A stretch of 47,033 bases of DNA from an uncultured Eubacteriales bacterium (lineage in GTDB: Bacteria > Bacillota > Clostridia > Oscillospirales > CAG-272). The DNA lies in the NCBI GenBank assembly GCA_900555785.1, contig USMO01000001.1, forward strand, positions 1 to 47,033. The letters run 5' to 3'. Below the pieces are notes generated by a model, which was not told the DNA's origin, did no database searches, and saw nothing but the letters and a program-made list of their open reading frames with translations. Position numbers and translations under genes: made by a program. Shown in pieces: positions 40,279 to 47,033 of this stretch (position 1 is its first letter; every line of letters begins with the position of its first letter).

Positions 40279-42111
40279 ATGAAAAAGTCCTGGAAAGGAC
40301 GCATGTGGGGGTGGCTGGCTTGGCTGCTTCTGCTTGCAACGGTGCTGAGTGGGGTTGCCTGTAAAACCGACGGAAATTCCACCGACACCGACCGGGCTAC
40401 AGAGGAACAGACAGAGAGCGAGGAACCGGACAACGACACGCGCATGAAGCTGGTGAATGCCGGCGAGGCTGCGGTGACGGTGGTTTATCCGGAAAACATT
40501 ACCCGTGCGATGAAGCAGATGGTGACCAACCTGATCGATGCGATTGAGAAGGAAACCGGCGTGCGGCTGAAGAGCAAGTCGGACTCGCTGCGGGTTGGCG
40601 CAACGCACAATTCGGACACGCCGGAGCTGCTGATCGGCGAGACCAACTACGACGAGACCGGAGCGGTCCTCGAGCAGATGGCGGCCAAGCAGTTCGCCAT
40701 TTGCCGGCAGGGCGCAAAGGCGGTGATTGCGGCGCGCAGCGACAGCGATGTGCAGGCGGCGCTGCAGTATTACATCACCAACCTGATTTCGCAGAATGTG
40801 GTTGAGAAGAACGGCAAGAAGACGCTGTACTTCGGCGAGTACACGCCGGACAGCGGCAAGGATGACAATCCGATCCGGATCAACGGCGAATCGATTACCG
40901 GATTCTTTATCATCTACGAAAAGGGCAACAGCGGCTACCAGGTCATTGCGGAGCAGCTGCAGAGCCTGATTCAGGATGAAACGGGCGTGCGGCTGCCGGT
41001 CTGCCCGGACGCAACGACCGAGGAAACCGCCGGAGAATTTTTGGTAGGCCCCACCAACCGGGCGCTTTCCAAAACGCTTTATGAGACTGAAAAACCGAAG
41101 CTGCTGACCTACGAGCTGGTTGTGGAAGGCAACAAGGTGCAGATTTTGTGCGGAGGGACCTACTCTGCAAGGGAGTGTGTAAACAGTATGGAATTTTCGT
41201 TTATGAACGGCGAGAAGAAGGAGTACACAGACGGCAAATACTTCAGCTCCGATCTGGCGCCGATTGCCCAGGCGCGGGCTGAGGGAACCGACCTGCGGAT
41301 TATGACTTCCAACGTTCTGGCATCCCGCTGGGGCGAGGACTACCACGGCAACCCGACGCTGGCGGCAACCATTCCGCCGGCAGACCAGCGCGCCGAAATC
41401 TATGCGGCGGTGCTGGCAAACTATCAGCCGGATGTGGTGGGCATTCAGGAAACCGACTACAAATGGGGCGTTTACCTGCCGCAGTATCTGGAAACGCTGA
41501 AGACGGTTTACGGCATTGAGTATACCTGGGTGTACCCGGACATCAACGGTGTGCCCAACCTGACCGGCATCCTTTACCGCTCCGATAAGCTGGATCTGGT
41601 AAAGTCGGACTTCTTTGATTTCTCCTTCTGGGATCCGAATTATCCGTATCACCTGCGGTCGATCGCGTGGGGACTCTTCCGCGAGAAGAGCGCAAGCGCG
41701 CGGGAGTTCGTGCTGGCGAACACGCACTGGTCCGGTCCGGAGAACCCCGAAATGGCGGCTGCCTGCATTTCGGAGGAGACTGAGCTGGTGAACAAACTGA
41801 AGAAGGAATACAATGTGCCGGTCTTCTGCACGGGTGACTTCAACCACAAGCAGGATTCCGAAGGCGTTGCAAAGTTCCTGGAGGCGACCGGCATGCGCGA
41901 GTCGATGCGCGTGGCAAAGGAGAACGGGACGCTGGTGAACTACATCGGCGGCTGCGCAAACGTCGGTCAGCCGCGGCAGAGCGAGACCTACATTGACCAC
42001 ATCTTCGGTTACGGCAACTTCTCTGTCCTGCGTTACGAAACAATTCTGGGGAACCGCGTGGTCTGGCTGTCTGACCATTCGCCTCAGATTGCGGATATTA
42101 AATTCAATTAA
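40279..42111 (+). CDS. Endonuclease/exonuclease/phosphatase-fold lipoprotein with duplicated N-terminal domain
   Basis: The product has 610 residues. The signal peptide ends LSGVACKTDG with a probable lipidation cysteine, then a Thr/Glu/Asp linker. Two related domains follow (~55-190 and ~200-320), sharing ETGVRL and LIGETN/LVGPTN, like the N-domains that precede GH67 or GH20 catalytic units. The C-terminal EEP domain starts LRIMTSNVLASRW and keeps all catalytic positions: Asn345, Glu391 (GIQETDY), His483 (ANTHW), Asp520 and Asn522 (GDFNH), Asp599 and His600 (SDHSP). It should be a metal-dependent phosphodiesterase or phosphomonoesterase on the cell surface; substrate unknown, sugar phosphate or teichoic-acid-like polymer possible. 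The start at ATG 40279 has GGAGG 8 bases upstream. First gene of the surface operon. Confidence 0.87.
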   Translation: MKKSWKGRMWGWLAWLLLLATVLSGVACKTDGNSTDTDRATEEQTESEEPDNDTRMKLVNAGEAAVTVVYPENITRAMKQMVTNLIDAIEKETGVRLKSKSDSLRVGATHNSDTPELLIGETNYDETGAVLEQMAAKQFAICRQGAKAVIAARSDSDVQAALQYYITNLISQNVVEKNGKKTLYFGEYTPDSGKDDNPIRINGESITGFFIIYEKGNSGYQVIAEQLQSLIQDETGVRLPVCPDATTEETAGEFLVGPTNRALSKTLYETEKPKLLTYELVVEGNKVQILCGGTYSARECVNSMEFSFMNGEKKEYTDGKYFSSDLAPIAQARAEGTDLRIMTSNVLASRWGEDYHGNPTLAATIPPADQRAEIYAAVLANYQPDVVGIQETDYKWGVYLPQYLETLKTVYGIEYTWVYPDINGVPNLTGILYRSDKLDLVKSDFFDFSFWDPNYPYHLRSIAWGLFREKSASAREFVLANTHWSGPENPEMAAACISEETELVNKLKKEYNVPVFCTGDFNHKQDSEGVAKFLEATGMRESMRVAKENGTLVNYIGGCANVGQPRQSETYIDHIFGYGNFSVLRYETILGNRVVWLSDHSPQIADIKFN

Positions 42112-42126
42112 GGAGGAAAAAATTCG

Positions 42127-43623
42127 ATGACCCGTTTTTGCAAACATTGGCTGCCGATCCTGCTGGTGCTCCTGATGCTCGCCGGTGCGCTCAGCGCCTG
42201 CAAGTCGCAGGGAAACAGTGGCACGACGACAACCAACCGCAACAACACGACCCCGGAACCGTCTTCGGATAACGGAGATGACGGGGAAGACACCGATGTG
42301 AACGGCTATCTCAACGATTCTCTGCCCAAGACCTACAACTTTGATTCGGACTTTGTGATTTACAGCTGGGAGGATCAGAAGACCTGGGAATGGACGACTG
42401 ATACCGACAAGAACCCCAACGACCGCGTTGCGTCCGCGCTGTTCAAGCGGCAGGCGCACGTGGAGGACCGGTTTGGTGTTACAATCAAGCTGATTTATCA
42501 GCCCGGCAGCTGGTCAGCGAGAAACCAGTTCATCAAGACTCTGGCAAACAGCGTCAACACCAACCAGCATGAATATGACCTGGTTGGCCAGTACACTCCG
42601 GCAGCCGGTATCGGCGCAACGCAGGGACTTTACGCGAACCTCAACGAGGTGGAGAACCTGAACCTGGAGAAGCCCTGGTGGCCGAGCTCGATCTCCCGGA
42701 CCTGCACGGTCGGCGATAAGCTCCTCTTCGTCACCGGTGACATCACCCCGACGCTGATCCGCAACATTCAGTGCATGTTCGTCAACCTGGATATGTATGA
42801 CGCACTGAGCCTGTCGGATTACACCGACGGCAGAAGCATTTACGACGTGGTCCGCGAAGGCGACTGGACGCTGGAAATGCTGAAGACCCTTGCCATCGGC
42901 AGAGTCGGCAACACAGAGAACACCTACGGCATGACGATTGCAAGCGGCGTTTCGGCTGACCCGTTCTTCTATGGCGGCGGCTTTACGCTGGTGGAAAACA
43001 CCGATGGTGTTCTGACCCTCTCCGATTCGCTTAAGAGCGAGGCGCTCTACGGCTATTTCGATGAGGTCAAGAAGATGTTCATCGGCGCTTACAGTGATAT
43101 TGCGATGGAAGGTGAAGATCCGTTTACCGAGCGCAGAGCAATCTTTGAGGCAGCAACCTTTACTTCCGCGCAGACCTTTACGGAAAAGGGACTCCGGTTC
43201 TCGGTTTTGCCGCAGCCGAAGCTGAACAAGGACCAGCTGAACTACGCAACCTGCGCAAGCTTCTGGGTGACCATGTACAGCGTTCCGGTTGACGCAGACA
43301 GCACGTTCATGTCCGGCATGATTCTGGAGGCGCTCGGTTCCGAGGCATACAGAACGGTGACCGATGAGCTCTACTACGAAGTGTTCCAGAAGCGTTACAA
43401 CGCATCGGACAACGTTGACAGCGCCGCAATGTATGACTATCTGTCCGGCTCGGTTGTGTTTGACGCTGCAAGATTCTTTACCGACTACCTGGGCATGTAC
43501 GCGGCATTCCGCGGCGGCGTAAACGATTCTTCTGACCCGAACGGCTCCTGGTCCACCATCTACAGCGGAAACAAGGATGCCTGGAACCTGAAGATCAATT
43601 CCCTCTACAGTAAAGTACAGTAA
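42127..43623 (+). CDS. Solute-binding lipoprotein (orphan)
   Basis: The 498-residue protein has a lipobox LAGALSACKS, a Thr/Asn linker to ~residue 60, then a CUT1-type periplasmic-binding fold: FVIYSWEDQKTWEWTTD, VEDRFGVTIKLIY, EYDLVGQYTPAAGIG, FVNLDMYDALSL, GDWTLEMLKTLAIGRV and GSEAYRTVTDELYYEVF. It binds an external solute, probably a sugar, and hands it to a permease. No permease lies in this operon, so the pairs at 22.9-25.1 or 31.1-33.0 kb or others elsewhere must serve it. AAGGAGG lies 8 bases before the ATG, 15 bases after the preceding stop. Confidence 0.88.
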   Translation: MTRFCKHWLPILLVLLMLAGALSACKSQGNSGTTTTNRNNTTPEPSSDNGDDGEDTDVNGYLNDSLPKTYNFDSDFVIYSWEDQKTWEWTTDTDKNPNDRVASALFKRQAHVEDRFGVTIKLIYQPGSWSARNQFIKTLANSVNTNQHEYDLVGQYTPAAGIGATQGLYANLNEVENLNLEKPWWPSSISRTCTVGDKLLFVTGDITPTLIRNIQCMFVNLDMYDALSLSDYTDGRSIYDVVREGDWTLEMLKTLAIGRVGNTENTYGMTIASGVSADPFFYGGGFTLVENTDGVLTLSDSLKSEALYGYFDEVKKMFIGAYSDIAMEGEDPFTERRAIFEAATFTSAQTFTEKGLRFSVLPQPKLNKDQLNYATCASFWVTMYSVPVDADSTFMSGMILEALGSEAYRTVTDELYYEVFQKRYNASDNVDSAAMYDYLSGSVVFDAARFFTDYLGMYAAFRGGVNDSSDPNGSWSTIYSGNKDAWNLKINSLYSKVQ

Positions 43624-43664
43624 AGTCAGCTGATTTTTCGAAACTAAAACGAAGGAGATTTCTT

Positions 43665-45569
43665 ATGAAACGGAAACTGTTTGCTCTTATCCTGACCCTT
43701 ACAATGATCTTTTCCGCGTTCTCCATGTTTACCTTTGCGGAGGAATCCGCATCCACCCCGACCGCAACTCCGGGCACAACAGTGGTTGCAAAACTTGACG
43801 GCACCGATATGACCCTGGAAGCTCTGCAGACGGCAATGTCGACAAACGGCTTTGACGGCTATGTTGGCAAGACCCTGACGCTGACCGCAGATATTGTGGT
43901 TGCGGAGTTTGCCCCCAAAGCAGTCTTCAAGGGCACGCTTGACGGTGCGGGACACACCATCTCCGGTCTGACCTCTCCGCTGTTCAGCCTCCTTCAGGGC
44001 GCAACCGTGAAGTCGCTGACGCTGGAAGGTGACCTTACGCGGAACATCACCTCGACCACCTATCTCGGCCTGATTGCGGCTTCTGCACAGGGCGGTTCCG
44101 TTATGGAGTCGATCACCACGAAGGGCTCCATCAAGGTTGAAGGCAGCGGCATGACCTTTATCGGCGGTCTGGTTGGAACTGTTGCCACTGTGACTGCCCG
44201 GAAGTGCGTCAACTACGTCAATCTGGAAAACCACACGACGCAGACCTACGGCTATTGCGGCGGTATCTTCGGCAGAGCCTGCGGTGTCAACGGGGAGTCC
44301 GGCGATCTGACTCTGGAGCAGTGCATGAACTACGGCAATATGATTTCCGATAAGCAGCCCGGCGCGCACTCGAAGTGCGGCGGTATGGTCGGTACCTGCG
44401 AAAACGGCGGAAAGATTACCACGATGACCAATTGCATCAACTACGGTACGCTGACCGCAAAGAGCCAGCTCGGCGGTATGACTGCTGACCTGCGCAGCAC
44501 CGGTATCTTTACCAGCTGCTACAACTTCGGTAATATGGTCGGCATTGCAAATGATAAGGCTGTCAAGCCGATGATCGGCGGTCTGGTCGGTCAGATTTAC
44601 AACAACCCCTACACCTCGTTTGTCAACTGCGTCAACACCGGTGACGTTACGGCTCCGAACCCTGCAGAAGATGCGCTTTCTCACGTTGGCGGTTTCGTCG
44701 GCATGGTGTGCCGCACAATCGAACTCCGGGGCTGTGTGAACACCGGTACCATCACCGGTAAGAGCAACGTCGGCGGTCTGATCGGTACCTACCGTCTGAA
44801 CGCTGCTACGACCAGAGACAACGGTCTGTTCAATTCGATTAACCTCGGTCGCGTGTACTCCCTGCAGGCAACCAGACCGGTTGAGAAGGTCGGCGGTCTG
44901 ATCGGCGCTTACGGCAACAAGCCGAAGGATGTCGTTCTGCAGATCGTGGGCAGCTACTCGATCGTGACTGCCGAGGAGAAGGCGATCGGCTACACCGATG
45001 AGCCCAGCTATCAGTTCCCGTCCTCGAACTTCAAGGCTGTCCTGACCTATGACGGTGTGGAAGAGACCGTTGAACAGGGTGAAACGGCTGGCAATTCGTA
45101 TTTTGAAACGCTGGTTGGAAAACTCCACCCGCTGACCGTTATCACGGCTGATCAAGCAACGGAGAAAATGCCGGTCCTGACGCTGGGCGTTCAGCAGACC
45201 AAGGTTGCGGACGGCAAGTTTGACCTGCGCTTTGTTGCCGGTGTCGATTCGCTGAAGTATTCCAAGGTTGGATTTGAACTCGTCCGCATCGAAGCGGGCA
45301 AGGGCAACTCCGCGCTTGTTAAGCAGGCTGACAACGTGGTCTATACCTCGCTCAACGGCTACAACGAAAACGGCGAAAAGCAGGTTTACACGGCTGCCGA
45401 CCTCGGCGTTGCATACCTTGCTGCAACAACGGTTACCAACATTCCGGCAACCGGAACCGTCACCTTCCTGGTGCGCCCGTATGCGGTGTCTCCGAACGGT
45501 GAGGTCATCTACTCCGGCATGCCCATGATTCTGACCTACGTAAACGGCGTTCTGCAGACTTCCAACTGA
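43665..45569 (+). CDS. Secreted GLUG-repeat surface protein
   Basis: The 634-residue protein has a signal peptide (KRKLFALILTLTMIFSAFSM to TFAEE). Residues ~75-440 carry repeats of the GLUG type, with units such as CVNTGTITGKSNVGGLIGTY and CINYGTLTAKSQLGGMTADL, i.e. CxNxGxVxGxxxxGGLxG. Such repeats build a right-handed beta-helix, common in adhesins and carbohydrate-binding or IgA-protease-like surface proteins. A C-terminal beta-domain (~485-634, LTLGVQQTKVADGKFDLRFV) follows. No LPXTG or lipid anchor is seen. It is co-transcribed with two lipoproteins and probably binds polymer at the surface. The repeated cysteines (one per unit) could form disulfides or a ladder. Confidence 0.85.
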   Translation: MKRKLFALILTLTMIFSAFSMFTFAEESASTPTATPGTTVVAKLDGTDMTLEALQTAMSTNGFDGYVGKTLTLTADIVVAEFAPKAVFKGTLDGAGHTISGLTSPLFSLLQGATVKSLTLEGDLTRNITSTTYLGLIAASAQGGSVMESITTKGSIKVEGSGMTFIGGLVGTVATVTARKCVNYVNLENHTTQTYGYCGGIFGRACGVNGESGDLTLEQCMNYGNMISDKQPGAHSKCGGMVGTCENGGKITTMTNCINYGTLTAKSQLGGMTADLRSTGIFTSCYNFGNMVGIANDKAVKPMIGGLVGQIYNNPYTSFVNCVNTGDVTAPNPAEDALSHVGGFVGMVCRTIELRGCVNTGTITGKSNVGGLIGTYRLNAATTRDNGLFNSINLGRVYSLQATRPVEKVGGLIGAYGNKPKDVVLQIVGSYSIVTAEEKAIGYTDEPSYQFPSSNFKAVLTYDGVEETVEQGETAGNSYFETLVGKLHPLTVITADQATEKMPVLTLGVQQTKVADGKFDLRFVAGVDSLKYSKVGFELVRIEAGKGNSALVKQADNVVYTSLNGYNENGEKQVYTAADLGVAYLAATTVTNIPATGTVTFLVRPYAVSPNGEVIYSGMPMILTYVNGVLQTSN

Positions 45570-45592
45570 TCGGGAAAGAGAGGATACAGAGG

Positions 45593-46846
45593 ATGAAACA
45601 CAATAAAATCATTGCCTTCCTGATGGCGGGCGCGCTTCTGACCGGTCTTGTCAGCTGCAAGACCTCCGATTCCAACGAAGAAAATACCACCGAGCCCAAT
45701 ACCAAGATTACCACCGCTGCTCCCACCGAGGAGGACACCACCCCCGTTAAACCGGAGAACCCCCTCAAGGAATTTGAGCATACCGTTTCGTTCGCCAAGG
45801 GCAACCACAAGGGCGTTCGCCTGTTGGGGCTTAGAGAAGCAACCGATGACGGATTCCTGTGCGTTGACTGGTCCTGCGCCGGCGTGGAATTTACCTACGA
45901 CAGCAAGGGCGGCGACCTGACCTTCCGCGTTTCGACCAACGAAAACTGCGCATTCCGCGTTTTCGTGGACGGCGCCCCGAAGAACAACTCCGACGGCAGT
46001 CCCTACTTCATGAACAACGGCACCCGGAATATGGTCATTCCGGATATGCCCACCGGTATGCACACCGTCCGGGTCATTAAGACCTCCGATGCTGTGACCA
46101 CCACCGCGCTCTTCTTCAGCATGACCTACTACGGCGACCTGCAGGAAGAGCACGAGAACCTGAACGACCGCGACCTTTACATCGAATTTGTCGGTGACGC
46201 AATCAGCGCAGGCTTCGGCACCGTCAGCGGCACGGTCGATCATGACGGCTCGCTCGCATTCCCGTATCTGGTTGCAAACAAGCTCGATGCCGACTATTCG
46301 GTCACCGCGCTGAACGGTCTGGGCGTTGTGCTCGGCACCAACAATGCGGAAAAGGTCTACGGGCTGGCAAGCATCCAGCGCGACGGCTCGATGGACTACG
46401 GCTTCCAGAGACCGGCTGACATCGTGGTCATCAACCTCGGCTCCGTTGACTTTGCAGGCAAGGACGAGAAAGGTCTGACCGGCGAGGCGTTCCAGGAGGC
46501 GTATATCAACCTGATCCGCGCCATCTACCGCAAGAACGGCGAAAAGTGCAAGATCTACTGCCTGTACAACACCGTTAACGACAACTTTGAGAATGAGATT
46601 CTCAAGGCTTGCGAACTGCTCGGCGGCGAGGATGCCGGCCTGTTCACCCTGAAGACCGACCGCGCGGCTGGCGCTCTCCCGACTGCGGAAGAGCAGAACA
46701 CGATTGCGGAAAAGCTGACCGCTCTCCTGAACGAGACCAAGAACCGCGAGATCACCAAGAAGATCGGTCTGCCCGACGGCTACCTGGATAACCAGGGCAC
46801 CGGCGACGGTTCCAACATCGATTACAACGACCCGAAGTGGAACTAA
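45593..46846 (+). CDS. SGNH/CE2-like lipoprotein lacking catalytic residues
   Basis: The 417-residue protein has a lipobox LTGLVSCKTS, a Thr/Glu linker to ~60, a beta-sandwich (VEFTYDSKGGDLTFRVST, FRVFVDGAPK, ~70-190) and an SGNH-type alpha/beta domain (~195-380), the layout of carbohydrate esterase family 2. Block I is FVGDAISAGFGT, where GDSIT is expected, so the nucleophile is Ala203. Block III is INLGSVDF, where GTND is expected, giving Val285. Block V reads AAGALPTAEEQ, where DxxHPxxxxH is expected, giving Ala359 and Leu362. All catalytic positions are lost while the fold motifs remain, so it is probably a binding protein rather than an enzyme. The reading frame is intact and has a normal ribosome site. 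Last gene of the operon, before a strong terminator. Confidence 0.82.
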   Translation: MKHNKIIAFLMAGALLTGLVSCKTSDSNEENTTEPNTKITTAAPTEEDTTPVKPENPLKEFEHTVSFAKGNHKGVRLLGLREATDDGFLCVDWSCAGVEFTYDSKGGDLTFRVSTNENCAFRVFVDGAPKNNSDGSPYFMNNGTRNMVIPDMPTGMHTVRVIKTSDAVTTTALFFSMTYYGDLQEEHENLNDRDLYIEFVGDAISAGFGTVSGTVDHDGSLAFPYLVANKLDADYSVTALNGLGVVLGTNNAEKVYGLASIQRDGSMDYGFQRPADIVVINLGSVDFAGKDEKGLTGEAFQEAYINLIRAIYRKNGEKCKIYCLYNTVNDNFENEILKACELLGGEDAGLFTLKTDRAAGALPTAEEQNTIAEKLTALLNETKNREITKKIGLPDGYLDNQGTGDGSNIDYNDPKWN

Positions 46847-46892
46847 GAGACCGGATGGCTCTCAGGAACCGATATCGCTAATCAAGATTGCA

Positions 46893-46923
46893 CCCCCGCT
46901 GCTCCTTGCAGCGGGGGATTTTT
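46893..46923 (+). terminator. Terminator of the four-gene surface operon
   Basis: CCCCCGCTGC (46893-46902), loop TCCTT, perfect complement (46908-46917), then ATTTTTGT. Confidence 0.9.
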
Positions 46924-46963
46924 GTGGGGTGGGGACGGGTTATGTGGGGCATATGCTTTTTTG

Positions 46964-46987
46964 TCCGTCTTGGATAGTGATTGACTG
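46964..46987 (+). repeat. 24-bp direct repeat, right copy
   Basis: Identical to 37386-37409, same orientation, also preceded by a T-run. The flanking sequence beyond it is unrelated to the left copy. Nothing is recognised in the remaining bases to the window edge. Confidence 0.75.
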
Positions 46988-47033
46988 GCTTGCCTCTGCC
47001 GTTCGGAGATCCCGCCTGCTGGCGCCCCTCCGG

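Noticed and set aside
1..47033. CRISPR arrays, insertion-sequence transposases, complete tRNA or rRNA genes, replication origin
   Set aside because: Both strands were scanned by eye for regularly spaced repeats, transposase motifs and full cloverleaf tRNAs; none was convincing.

Overview
The window looks like a gut-type member of the Clostridia (Firmicutes, probably Oscillospirales/Ruminococcaceae-like). The evidence is strong AGGAGG ribosome binding sites, near-consensus TTGACA/TATAAT promoters with 17-bp spacers, NADP-type glutamate dehydrogenase, GPH sugar symporter, AraC regulators and several carbohydrate-oriented secreted proteins and ABC permeases. Every assignment was made by reading sequence and translations; no database search was run. 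Numeric residue positions use the start codons chosen here.

Layout. (1) Positions 1-7185: right end of an integrated island. It carries a 964-residue protein with the DxDxD signature of two-barrel (cellular RdRP/YonO-like) RNA polymerases, an AT-rich orphan gene, an XRE-DUF3990 gene with a small partner (toxin-antitoxin-like), and a small DUF1871-like gene. The island abuts the 3' half of a tRNA-Pro gene, a typical integration target. (2) 7186-9421: RNA-gene remnants, an XRE regulator, and wrecks of an integrase and a metallo-beta-lactamase-fold gene. (3) 9423-17557: a rhamnosyl-glucoside utilisation locus (GH78 alpha-L-rhamnosidase, GPH symporter and GH3 beta-glucosidase in one operon, with a divergent AraC regulator). 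It is bracketed by two direct copies of the same integrase tail. Six copies of a 16-bp core (TTTCTTTGCCTACTGC) lie between 3.4 and 17.6 kb. (4) 18.2-22.8 kb: housekeeping-like genes (thioredoxin, glutamate dehydrogenase, M14 carboxypeptidase, a membrane protein, a HAD phosphatase). (5) 22.9-36.7 kb: a seven-gene, 13.8-kb leftward operon. In order of transcription it encodes a giant solute-binding fusion protein, a permease pair, a beta-propeller/TPR/Yip1 membrane protein, a 1262-residue DUF5696-like exported protein and a second permease pair. It has no ATPase. (6) 36.8-37.8 kb: a gene-free stretch rich in palindromes, including a cloverleaf-like element. (7) 37.8-46.8 kb: an AraC-SGNH esterase operon divergent from a four-gene surface operon (endonuclease/exonuclease/phosphatase-fold lipoprotein, solute-binding lipoprotein, GLUG-repeat surface protein, and an SGNH lipoprotein that has lost its catalytic residues). 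A 24-bp direct repeat flanks this block.

How it fits together. Locus 3 should import and deglycosylate plant rhamnosides. Blocks 5 and 7 look like two halves of an uncharacterised glycan capture and uptake system: orphan binding proteins, duplicate permeases that presumably share a genomic ATPase encoded elsewhere, and esterase-like surface proteins. The most unusual items are the RdRP-like polymerase on a tRNA-integrated island and the seven-gene double-permease operon.
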